Below are positions 34,140 to 43,784 of a DNA stretch of 64,000 nucleotides, one piece after another. Source of the stretch: Ctenosaura bakeri. Taxonomy: Eukaryota > Chordata > Lepidosauria > Squamata > Iguanidae. The stretch lies in NCBI GenBank assembly GCA_948474755.1, contig CAOLHI010001026.1:248001-312000 (forward strand). Reading direction: 5' to 3'. Made by a program: the position numbers and the translations under genes. Position 1 is the stretch's first letter; the number at the start of each line of letters is the position of its first letter. The notes under the pieces are model-generated. The model worked only from the letters and a program-made list of their open reading frames with translations. It was not told where the DNA came from and did no database searches.

Positions 34140-35430
34140 ACATGTAAAATGAGCTCATTCAGTCAATCAGTCTTTATTACTGTCTATGATCAACAGTATA
34201 AAAGTGAAAAAACACATACAATAAGAGTAATTAAAATAAATGGACCAGGCAAAGAATGGAACAGATTACACTACCAAATGGGGCAGAGTTTTGGCTTGTA
34301 CAGCAGCTTGTTGAATAATACATGCAGCTGCACAAAATTAAGTGACATTATAAGTAACTGATGCATTTTCATCAGAGAGGAGAAAGGAAACATAGAATCT
34401 GAATGTCCTGGAAATTTAATTAAAACAGATTCAATAAAGATTTTCTTAAAATCATGGTTAAAGAAGCAGTAGAGAAGACCATGGGCTACTGATTCAACTT
34501 CTCCTGTGCCACAAGGATACCTGAAATCAGAGAAGGGGATTTTCTAAAATCTTCCCTTCAGGACAGCTGAGGGCGAAGAATAGATCTCATGCTCATGTAA
34601 AGGCCCTTCAGTGTTTATGGACTAACATGCTAAAATAGAGTTTGCTGATTTACATGTACAAGATATTCTTCTAATTAGTATAGAACTGGTAATTAGGCCA
34701 ATAATTGCATTGATTTTTAATGGTGTTGCTCTAGCTTTCTCAAAACCCAATATGAGATAATATGGGGACACTATATTGTTGGATGCTTCTGGTTTTAATG
34801 ACAACCTTGATTTGAACCTATCCTGTAGGATGAGGGGAACTAAACCTACAAGAAGGAAGATGAACTACACTCAAAAGCAAGCCAGATTCTAGTTTGAACA
34901 TTCTGGAGGCTGACTTCTAAGTAGACAATAGTGTTTGAAAAGCATGAGGGCATTTGCACTACTTCCAAATTAGAGAAATCAGAATAAGGGCCCAATTGCA
35001 CACCATACAGAAGCTTATTTAATGATCTGGCCTCAAACAACTTAACTGCTGTTGGAACATAATCACCACCTCTGGGGTGAAAACAGTTTAACATGTCAGA
35101 GGTGCTCCTGTGAGCATTCTGATAAGCATGCTTGGCATGTGGTCTCTGGCCACCATTGGCCTATTTTTTAATTACTTGTTTGATTTTATGGCCATTAATA
35201 AACCAGTCATATGGCTTTGGATTTATTGCAAAGACCATAATCTTAGTTTTCTGGCAATTAATTTGTGAGGGTTCCTTATGTCAATATTGAACCAAGGCCT
35301 GAAAGGCCTAATTCAGACCTGTGGAAGACTGGTGCAGAATAACCATATCATCAGCATACAGAAAAAGATGTGAGGGCAATCCAGCAGCAACTCATCCATC
35401 TTTTATGCATGTTAATGCCCTTTGGTTATA
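34140..35430 (-). pseudogene. Non-LTR retrotransposon with YADD motif, antisense
   Basis: On the minus strand the broken frame includes FLYADDMVIL (YADDM at 35344-35358), the catalytic motif C of reverse transcriptases. The region INCQKTKIMVFA follows, then FEARSLNKLLYGVQLGPYSD and VSLQNVQTRIWLAFE. A C-terminal YPCGTGEVESVAHGLLYC block lies near 34470-34530. The 3' end near 34150 is a tctttatt-type tail in antisense. Stops and frameshifts are numerous. The 5' part of the RT is missing, and MITE C borders it at 35431. Confidence 0.7.
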
Positions 35431-35837
35431 GGCCCTTTTCGCACCCAGTTTCTTTTGCGAGAGGGCCCCTTGAGTGTCGCGTAAATGGGAGTGGCGGTCC
35501 ATACGATGCATTCCCACTCATGCGACGCTCACGAGCCTAAAACGGGACGATCGCGCATTTTATTATTTTCGGCTCTAAGCCGAAAATGCTGCGTGGTTGC
35601 ACAATGCCCCCGGGGCCTTTGCACACTTATCTGCCCTGCGGTGTGTTGGGCGAGCCGGGCCGGTCGTGCTTCCTCCCCCACCGCAGCCTACAACTCTCAG
35701 GCTGCACTGCAGAAGGAAGGGGGGAATTCGTGCAACAGTCACGCGACCGGCAACCCAGCTGCAGGAGAACGGAGGAGTGATGCTTGCGCGAACAGCACCC
35801 CCCCACCTCCGTGAGCAGGTAACGTGCGGAAAGGGCC
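35431..35837. mobile_element. MITE family C, copy 2 (CpG-rich)
   Basis: The ends are GGCCCTTTTCGCACCC and ...GTGCGGAAAGGGCC. The body has many intact CpGs, unlike its surroundings, and two inner inverted pairs (gtaaatgggagtg/cactcatgcgac region; attttcggctctaagccgaaaat). An internal terminus-like segment, ggggcctttgcacacttatc, begins near 35612. Three overlapping short ORFs reflect the GC-rich body, not genes. Confidence 0.85.
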
Positions 35838-36020
35838 AGTATATTTACATCTGTTTTAGTTCCATAGGCATATTTTAGAAATATGTTTGTTTTAGTATTA
35901 GTATCAGTATTAGCATTAGCATTAATATTAGTATTCTTTCATTTGGTTAGGTCTGCTGAAATATATTTTTTATAATTTCAGTGACCTATGACTTGATGCA
36001 AATAAAATTTGACTTGACTT
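35838..36020 (+). repeat. LINE-like 3' tail with (tta gca/tta gta)n
   Basis: A degenerate ttagta/ttagca array at 35895-35938 is followed by aataaaatttgacttgactt. That last segment resembles the 3' tip of a LINE. The family was not determined. Confidence 0.35.
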
Positions 36021-36409
36021 GATATGACAGGAGTCTTTCATCTGTTAGGTTATTTTCTTTTCAATTTTCAGGGTTTCCACCACAAAAAAAAAAGTACTGA
36101 AAAAGCAATAAGCAATGCAGCAGTCACTTTTGAAAATGAAGTAATAATAATCATGAATTGCTTTTAGATATTTAAAATAACTGGAATTAATTAGTTTTTA
36201 AAGTGACATTCCAAGTTTTCAACCCACTATGCATAATTTTAAAAAAAATTACACTATGCTACGGTCATGCCAAGAATTGTCCTTCCACATTTGCTGTTTA
36301 GCATGGAAGAAAACTTCCATATGATTGCAAATAGCAATTTCAGGATAGAGCAGTTTTTGCATAAATGTAATGCTGACTGAGAGAAAGTTCCCTCCTTGCT
36401 TTGGGCCAG
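36021..36409. other. No gene recognised
   Basis: AT-rich spacer. Confidence 0.4.
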
Positions 36410-36660
36410 ATTTTGACAGTTCTAGTCTCTGGAGCAGCAGAAAACAAGCTGAGTCCATGTTCTACATGGCATTCCTTCAGATATTTAAAGACTGCCATCA
36501 TGTCACCTCTCAGTCTTCTCTTCTCCAAGCTAAAGATATCCAGCTCCCCAAGTCATTCCTATAAGGCTTAGTTTCCAGACATTTTATCATCTGGGTCACC
36601 CTTCTTTACACATGTTCCACCTTATCAGTATCCTTTTTGAACTATGGTACCCATTTAAAA
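36410..36660 (-). mobile_element. CR1 LINE 3' region fragment, antisense
   Basis: The blocks tctagtctctggagcagcag, cagatatttaaagactgcca, gtcacctctcagtcttctct and gatatccagctccccaagt are antisense CR1 text. The 3' tip itself is missing. Confidence 0.85.
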
Positions 36661-37525
36661 CATGATGGTCAAGATCCTGCATCAACTATAACAGAGTTCC
36701 GTCAATGTAGTTACAACTGGCGATCCCCCCAACCTACCCTTGCAGCCTGTCATCACCCCATCTGAGACACTGCATATCAGAATGACAGGAAAGGACATCT
36801 GCAGTGTTCTACTAGTCATGGTGTACCTTGAGAAAAGGCGGCTAGGGAGACCTCTTATGATACTGCCACAACTGTTTATCCCAAGGGTTAACTAGTAACA
36901 TTCCCAGTGTTCTGGGCTCCAGTGTTTCAGAAGTGCTTTCCTCAGGGTGCAGCCAGGTTTGAAAGGCAGGTTTTAGGGATCATGTTTGGTTGTTCATGAC
37001 TATAACCATGAATCTCGAGCAGTTAGGACATTGTATATCCAGCATACAACATTATAACTTCTGAACAGGATGTCAATTATTATTAGTTATAATAGAGAAC
37101 AGGCTTCAGTGTAAGGAATACAGTGATTTTTCTGTGAGTGTAATTCCAGACTTCAAGAAACTATCCAAGGTCTCAAGCCTTTTTGGGGTACAGCCCATTT
37201 AAAGTCTGAAATAAAACTCAGATTTGCTGAACTGTGATATGGGAGCCACTTGAGGCCATCAAGCGATAAACCAACTGACCTCTGCAAGGCTCACCAGTTT
37301 CTCAGCACTCTGGATGGCTGCAAAAAGGAAAATGCATTTTTCCATGCATTAAACATTTTATTGTCCATGTTCCTAAAGAATGCTGTTCTATGTCAGCTGG
37401 GTCATGAATCTGTTCTGGTGTTAGTATGGCTAATAGCTCTCTCCCAGGGTCTACAATTTATTAATTTACCACCTCAAATTGATATCTCCATGTGGCTAAT
37501 ATTAAAAATCGTTCCATGTGTCTGA
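36661..37525. other. No gene or repeat recognised
   Basis: A 91-codon ORF (37250-37525) shows no recognisable domain. Confidence 0.4.
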
Positions 37526-38329
37526 TAGGGTTACTGAAAGCTCACGTAGGCAGGAAGGCTGAAAGGGGGAAGTTAGGAAAACTTTGGTCAACTCAACCTG
37601 TCACGTAGCCAGGGACCCTTATCGAGACATTCTGACCATGGAAAAGACAAAAGGGCCTTCGCACTGGTATGGCAGCTTCATAGAATCACAATCAGCCTGC
37701 CAAATGAGGGCAATTTCCACTATACATGTGCCTTTATCTCACCCAGGCAGAGTCATTCACAAAGCACCGAAACATTCAGCCGGAGATGTTTGTTGTGAAG
37801 CTTTGATCTAGCCTTCCTGGCCATTTGTTTTCCCTGGGAAAGAACTAGCTCTACAGGCATATTTTCTCTATAAAAACCCCATGTTTTGATCTGTTTGGGG
37901 TTCATTTTACTTTTCCTCTTGAATCGCTGTCACCCTATTTTTCCTCAACCCCCCTTCCTGAGTTTCATCGCTCTCAACCCTCAGTCTTCAACCTTTGGCT
38001 TCAGAATAAGGTGTAGTATTACCCCAGAACACCTCAGAACAAAATCCCTATTAATTTTCCTTACTTTCTTCTTCAGTAGTTCTTGAATGAATGTGTGAGT
38101 GTGTGTGTGTGTCATTGTTTGCTTTAATTACTGAGAGTTTAATAAAATCTTTAAACTGAACAACTTGCCTAGTTCTTGGTGTGGCCTAACCTGTATACAT
38201 TGGGTTACAAGATCCTTGCTAAGTTATCCTGCCTCTCATAAAGCTAAACAGTGCTCTGAACTAATTTCCCCACAATTTTGATAGATTTTGGGAATCCCCT
38301 TAAGGGAGCCCCAAGCAATAAGGGTAACA
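37526..38329 (+). mobile_element. Solo LTR, copy 4 of 4 (related subfamily)
   Basis: The start is TAGGGTTACTG and the end GGGTAACA, with tctga/actgg flanks giving at best an imperfect duplication. The TATA box ctctataaaaacccc is at 37869-37883 and the poly(A) signal AATAAAA at 38141-38147. The U5 segment tgtatacattgggttacaag and the text tccttgctaagttatcctgc match copy 3. The U3 region differs strongly from copies 1-3. There are no internal genes. Confidence 0.8.
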
Positions 38330-38332
38330 CTG

Positions 38333-38376
<44 letters not shown>

Positions 38377-38401
38377 CAGAGAGAGACAGAGAGAGAGAGG
38401 G
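38333..38401 (+). repeat. (GT)n(GA)n compound microsatellite
   Basis: About 12 GT units are followed by about 20 GA units with two gaca interruptions. It begins directly at the LTR 3' flank. Confidence 0.95.
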
Positions 38402-38406
38402 AATAT

Positions 38407-38615
38407 GTATGTGCCTTCAAGTAATTTGTTGACTTATGATGACCCCATGGATTTCATAGGTTTTTCATAGGTTTTTCTTAAGCAAGGAATTCTCAGAGAT
38501 GGATTTGCTAGTTCCTTCCTCTGAAATACAGCCTCAGTTTCCTGCCCCAGTATACTGACCCTGCTTAGCTTCCAAGATCAGACAGGATCTGGTGCCCTTA
38601 GAGTATTAGGTCCTA
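38407..38615 (-). mobile_element. 5S rRNA-derived SINE, near full length
   Basis: On the minus strand it starts with 5S-like text (ggcaccagatcctgtctgat, then cttggaagctaagcagggtc). It continues through the body aggaaggaactagcaaatcc and ends in ...cttgaaggcacatacata. A 14-bp local duplication (tttcataggttttt at 38453-38478) lies inside it. Confidence 0.85.
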
Positions 38616-39575
38616 CATACTGAATCCTATTCCTTAAAAATAAATTCATCACTTTGAATAGCACCTTTAAAGTACTAAAACCAGTGACATAAGAATCAGA
38701 AGCTACCACTGCTTCTACATTATTTGCCTCTCTTTCCTTCAGCCATTTGAATGTGTCCCCCCCTTTTTAATCTCACATCTTCCTCTACTTGTCATTTTAC
38801 TGCTGTCTGTCACCTTGTTTCCCCTTTTCCTTCCTTTTGAAAACTTGTTAAAAACTTTTTTTTTTCTCTGACATGATTTTCCTGCTTTATTTTTAGGAAC
38901 AATCTCCCTGCATCCAGATAGAAACTTCTTTCAGAGTGTACTAGCTGTTACAAATAGTTCTAGAAATGAAAACCTAGTGATCTGATCATACAATAGCTTC
39001 TTCCATACATTCAGACTAAGGGCTGGTCCTACCATTGGGCAGAGTGAGGTGGCGCCTTAGCCAGCAGATTCTGTGCAATATAGAAAGATTGAAAATCTTT
39101 ATTTATTTAATCTGTTTATTACATTTTTGTTACTAGGAGAAAATTCCTGCCTCATGTATCAAAATAAGTTGCTAGTTCAAGGTACTGTGTACTTTAACTG
39201 AGATGCATCCACGTAACGTGTCACCCATCGTTTGATAAAATTGTACTCATTTCTCAGATGTTCAGATTGGCTGCTATGAATATGCCCATTGGCTGAAAGG
39301 CAGAAAATGTTGCTTGCCTGTCTCATTGCACCTTGAAAAACAAGTGACACAGGGTGTAACTGGATGTTACGGAGGAAGTGACGTATGGCTCAATGCTGAA
39401 AAGCTCTTGGCAAGTACAAACAGGCCCTGGTTTTAGGAACAAAAGGATTGTGTAGATGGGGACCAAAGCCTGCAGATTGCTCACAGCTTCTCTCTCCAAG
39501 AAATACAAAGAGAGTTTTGTTGGACTCAGCAGTCATGATTAAAGTAGACATTTGACACCACTGAGATTAATTGCA

Positions 39576-39635
39576 AGGGAAGGGAAGGGAAGGGAAGGGA
39601 AGGGAAGGGAAAAAAAGAAAAGAAAAGAAAAGAAA
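39576..39635 (+). repeat. (GGGAA)n and (GAAAA)n purine tract
   Basis: Seven GGGAA-like units are followed by four AAAAG-like units. The tract is a polypurine microsatellite. Confidence 0.95.
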
Positions 39636-39689
39636 CACATGTTGATATGACCATTTCTGAAGTCTACAGGGTTTTGCTAAGAAATAACG

Positions 39690-39865
39690 ATATACATGTG
39701 TATGTGTATGTGTATGTGAAAAACAGTCCACATGTGTATACATGGGTATATGTTTATATTCCACTTGTGTATTTGTGGAAAACAGTCCACATATCTTAGA
39801 ATGCAAATGGCTAAAATGAACATTTGTGTGTGTGTGTGTACACACACACACACACACACACACAT
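39690..39865 (+). repeat. GT/GTAT-rich repeat with (GT)n-(AC)n palindrome
   Basis: Array gtatgtgtatgtgtatgtg (about 39698-39718) and a duplicated aacagtccacat block (39722-39733, 39780-39791) are present. The run gtgtgtgtgtgtgta meets cacacacacacaca at 39825-39863, forming a self-complementary hairpin. Confidence 0.8.
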
Positions 39866-41084
39866 GGAAATACAGTTTTCTCAGTGGGGAAAATATATGT
39901 GAATTAAGTAGATTTGGCTCAAAAATCCACAAACTGGGAAAGTGCATTAAAGTGAATTTCAGTGGAGGAAGAAAATACTGTCTTGAAACCTGATATGTAA
40001 CAAGGACAGAAAAAAAAATGCAGATGAATTCTGGGAAACTAAACAAAATCAAGAAAGATGTTTCACATCACAACTCTCCAAATGATTTTTTTCCTCAGCT
40101 GAGCTTTCATATTAGAGGCATGGTTGGGTAGATGACTGAAAGCACTTGGGGTGGGTTGTGTGAGGGGGATAAACAATAAATATGAGATAGAGGATTCAGA
40201 ATATTTAACTTGTACTTCCCCCTGTGATGTAAACTTTCAGATACTCTTTATCTTTTCTGTGGCATGACTGCAAAAGCAGAGCTTGAAGATATTAGGTTTT
40301 TGAACTATGACTTCTAGGCTCCCCCAGTCACACTGGCTGGGGGATTCTCTATATTGTAGTAAAATAGGGCATACAGTAACTTTTTGCCAAGCTCTGGCAA
40401 ACTCCATATTTTAAAAAAAAAAACATGAAAACTGCTGTCATTGCACCTTAAATGTGAGACGTAGCTCTAATGATGACACAGTTTGCACATCTAAGATGCC
40501 ATTCTTGTGGCTTTTCCCAAACATTCTACTGATAATCAGTTAATTGAGATCTCATCTAACACTTACTATGGAAGTGAAAATATTAGCTCAGAAATTTCAC
40601 ATGCTGTCAAAAAGACAGGTTCATTTAACTGCATATTACACCAAGTTCAAGTAATTTTCAGGTTCATAGGATTGTCATTTCAATTCTGGGTGCTAGAACC
40701 TGCAGAGATGAATCAGGATTCTAAAGCTCTCTGCAACCAACATCAAACTGCTAAGAGGTAACATCTTGTCCTTAACTTGTATTTCATTCAAAAAGTAACT
40801 CAGATATTTGGCCAATTTTTTTTTAACATAAATGAGATTGTCTGATCATAAGATTTTAGGCTGTCAGTAACCAGCAGTGAAAGAGAGAGTAAGGACCTTA
40901 GAGTGTATGACAGAGTAATTCTGAAGTCTACAGGTGCTGAAATTATGAGCAATGCAGGACGACTGGATGAAGCAGAACTATAGAATAGTTGGTTTAGAGG
41001 CAGTAATCTCCCCATATGGGATATGCAGAGAAAGAATTAATGTGTTTGCCTCAAAATGGCCTATAGCTCCCCCCTTCCAGACCC

Positions 41085-41405
41085 CAGCTGAGTTAAAGAA
41101 GTTAGTAGCATAACTTTTTGTAGGCTTAAGCCTACTTCATCAGACACATGGAGTGAAGTGCCTAGGAACAGACTTTCACAGCTATGAATGAGCAGATAGT
41201 ATGTGTGAATAGCAATAGGAATGCAAAACTTGTGGATATGGGGATGAGGTGATAGGTTCAGTTTTAATAATAGCCATTAGGGGACTAAGACAGGAGGAAA
41301 GCTGTTGCCTAAAGCCAAGGAGAGTAAATAACTATATGAACGGTGAAGGGAGTTACTGCAATGTATTGTGAAACTGGCTGGGAATCAAAGAAAGAGTGAG
41401 GACCT
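41085..41405 (-). mobile_element. Penelope-like element 2, 3' UTR part, antisense
   Basis: On the minus strand the text runs ...cactccatgtgtctgatgaa, the 16-bp palindrome gtaggcttaagcctac, then aaaaagttatgctac and taacttcttt. The last words also occur in sense at the right end of the plus-strand half (41990-42020). This indicates inverted copies of the same terminal region flanking the element. Confidence 0.65.
41120..41143 (-). ncRNA. Degraded hammerhead-like core in Penelope 2
   Basis: On the minus strand: CTGATGA (41137-41143), one A, a perfect 16-bp palindromic stem (41120-41135), then AAAA where the hammerhead has GAAA. The missing G is the expected product of CpG decay (cGAAA to cAAAA) and would remove a core catalytic base. 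The likeness to Penelope 1 makes the assignment plausible but not proven. Confidence 0.4.
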
Positions 41406-41607
41406 TACCATTTCCTCACTACACTGTTATAGTGCTATTATTTCATTTTCAACAACCCATGGAATCTTGGGATTTTCAGTTTTGGAAGGGACATTTAGAA
41501 TTCTCAAGAAGTGAGCTCTTTGTACTCAGTAAACTACAAACCCCAGAATTCCACAGGATGTTGAAAGTGGAAAAATAGCGCTATAGCAGTATAGTGCAGA
41601 AATGGAC
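41406..41607. mobile_element. Palindromic MITE, family A, copy 7, inside Penelope 2
   Basis: The ends are ttaccatttcctcactac and ...gtgcagaaatggac, both mutated. The inner arms are family A text. Penelope segments of opposite orientation abut it on both sides. Confidence 0.8.
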
Positions 41608-42065
41608 TCAGTCGCTCATCCCCTAATGTGATATCTGCCATCCTCTATCAACAATTCCCTGCAGCAATCTATATTGGGCAAACAGGCCAGTCTCTTTACC
41701 AGGCGGTAAAGGGGCATAAACCAGACATTGGAAATGGGAATAGATATTTTAAAAAGTTGCAGAACACTTCAGTCCTCCTGGGCATTCCAACTCGGACCCC
41801 AGAATATCAGTCCTTGGAACAAAAAGACTACAAATGAAGATTGTAAGGAGAAACAGCAGATTTTGAATGTATCCAAAAACTCCAATCCATTTACAGTGGG
41901 TTAAACGGAGACAGGTTTCCTGGCATACTACACAGATTATTAACATCCCAGCCTCATGAGGGCTCTCTTGGCCAGTTTATCACATCTTCTTTCTACCAAC
42001 TTCTTTCAGTTAGTCTCAAAAGTGCTACAAGATGCCTTTGCACAGTGATGCAGACTAACACTCTA
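41608..42065 (+). pseudogene. Penelope-like GIY-YIG fragment and 3' tail
   Basis: A frame near 41640-41730 reads FPAAIYIGQTGQSLYQAVKG then HKPDI. It matches the GIY-YIG core (here YIGQTG) of a second Penelope lineage. Frameshifts follow. The 3' tail includes cttctttcagttagtctcaa, aagtgctacaagatgccttt and cagactaacac, typical of these elements. It is a fragment with no RT. Confidence 0.7.
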
Positions 42066-42427
42066 GGTCTGGGAGGAGAGATAGTCCACACTGCTTGGAT
42101 ACTTCCCTCCCTCTCTTCCTCCCCTACAACAAAGACTTCATGGAGGTTGGCAGTTGCCTGGGGAGAGGTTTTGGATGGAGCCCCATTGTCCCATTCAAAA
42201 AAGCTTTGTCATGAACAGGATTCTGGCCCAGTGATCCTATAGTCACCATGTATAGCCTCCTAAGGTCTGGGAAAGGGCAAAATGGCCCCCTCACCTTCTA
42301 AAGTTGCCAATCCATAGTGTGTGGTCTGTCCAAGACCAAGTTCTGATCATTTGGGGAGTGACTGTTATGAGATGACCTTTGAATCTTCTAAGTGAAGAAG
42401 ACTTTGGTGGAAAGATGAATAATAAAT
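42066..42427. other. No gene or repeat recognised
   Basis: Short ORFs only. Confidence 0.35.
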
Positions 42428-42490
42428 GATGAGACATCTGTCTCGTGATGATGATGAGACATCTGTCTCATGATGATGATGAGACATCTT
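42428..42490 (+). repeat. 25-bp tandem repeat, 2.5 copies
   Basis: The unit gatgagacatctgtctcrtg plus atgat repeats at 42428 and 42453, with a partial third unit at 42478. The two full units differ at one base. The unit contains the small palindrome gagacatctgtctc. Confidence 0.95.
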
Positions 42491-42494
42491 GATG

Positions 42495-42598
42495 GTCATC
42501 TGTCGGGATTGCTTTGAGAGTGTTCCTGCATGGCAGGGGGTTGGACTGGATGGCCTGTGTGGTCTCTTCCAACTCTAGATTTCTATGATTCTATGAGA
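42495..42598 (+). mobile_element. CR1 LINE 3' tip, sense
   Basis: The blocks ttcctgcatggcagggggtt, ggactggatggcctgtgtgg and tctcttccaactctagattt are followed by terminal ctatgatt repeats. It is severely 5' truncated. Confidence 0.9.
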
Positions 42599-42799
42599 CT
42601 ATTTCACTTGAATGAGTTAACATAGTGTGTTCTGTGTTCTATGAATGCCAAGGTCCTTCTGAATGGTCAACGAAAGCAGGGAAATCTTCTTAAAAGATTT
42701 ATCCACCACCATTTGCCTTCTTCTCTGAAAGGAAGGCTAACTTCCCAAATTAACTCTTGCAACTCGTTCAGAAAGCAACGCCATCATAAAGCGCAACAC

Positions 42800-43125
42800 A
42801 AAGTATTCTGAAATGAGGAGGGAAACAAATGGATCCAAAAGTAAATCAGTCAACTTTCCCTGGAATCTAAAATCACTGAACTAAGGCCATCATATGTTGG
42901 ATATGTCATGAGATGAATGCCTGATTGAAAAAGATGGTTATGCTTATGAAAAAAGACAATAAAGTCAGTAGGAATAAAGGAAGACAGGTGAATTAACTCA
43001 GTCAAGGAAGCCACAGCCCTGAGTGTGCAAGATCTATGCAGGGTTGATAATAGCAGGGTCTCTCATTATGGTGACTCTATAATCACTCTAAATTGAAGCT
43101 GACTTGACAACAAATAACAAAAACT
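42800..43125 (+). pseudogene. Bov-B-like (RTE) LINE C-terminal remnant 1
   Basis: Broken frames include SLESKITELRPSYVGYVMR near 42857-42915 and SVKEATALSVQDLCR near 42997-43042. They correspond to the LEAKMTKLKLSYFGHIMR and SIKEATGLSLQELSR blocks of the Bov-B/RTE C-terminus. The end, agctgacttgacaacaaata, is shared with remnant 2. The copy is old. Confidence 0.55.
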
Positions 43126-43372
43126 GCAATTCTTGTATTCTGCAAGTCTCTTATGTTCTGAAATGAGGAAAAACTGTTCAGAATAAGATACATGGCTAAA
43201 AGACATCTGGCAACACAAAGTAAAAATTACATCATTCAAAGATGTATCTACAGATGGTCTATTGGATTTATTACTAGGTGGCTTCCACTTGACAGCTTTT
43301 CCCAGTGGAGTGTCCACCAAGTGTTGGGAACAGAAGTCCTGTACTTTCTCTGCAGGATCATAGGCCCTTTTC

Positions 43373-43784
43373 ACACGCAGTTTTTTTTTTGTGCGAGGGC
43401 CCCTTGAGCATCACATAAATGGGAGTGTCGGTCCATACGATGCACTCCCACTCACGAGCCTAAAGAGGGATGCGCGCGCATTTTATTATTTTCAGCTGTA
43501 AGCCGAAAATACTGCACAGTCGCGCAATGCTTGCGGGGCCCTCGCACACTTACCTGCATGTGGTGTGCTGAACAAGCTGGCCCGGTCGCGCTTCCTCCCC
43601 CAGCGCAGCCTACAGCTCCCAGACTGCGCTGCAAAAGGAAGGGGCTGGGCGCTAGTGCAATGGTCGCGCTACCAGGAAGCGACCTGCGGGACGAAGGAGT
43701 GGGGAAGCGTCAGCTTTCCGGATGATGCTTTTCACACGAGACGCCTCCCCCAGCTGTGCAAACAGGTAATGTGCGAAAAGGGCC
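43373..43784. mobile_element. MITE family C, copy 3 (CpG-rich)
   Basis: The ends are GGCCCTTTTCACACGCAG and ...GTGCGAAAAGGGCC. The flanks are ata and cta (one mismatch for a 3-bp duplication). Internal segment ggggccctcgcacacttacc (43535-43554) repeats the outer terminus, so the right-hand 250 bp is itself bounded by an inverted pair. It is rich in CpG, unlike its AT-rich neighbourhood. Confidence 0.85.

Larger units (their letters stand above)
38616..41084. other. Unassigned region with simple repeats
   Basis: The segment 39010-39080 (aagggctggtcctaccattg, aggtggcgccttagccagca) resembles an old dispersed DNA-transposon repeat. The remaining DNA has only short ORFs. The longest (39567-40052 minus, 161 codons) is built of simple repeats. 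Confidence 0.4.

Noticed and set aside
39567..40052. 161-codon minus-strand ORF
   Set aside because: It is made of GT/AC and GGGAA simple repeats and has no domain. It is an open frame by composition.
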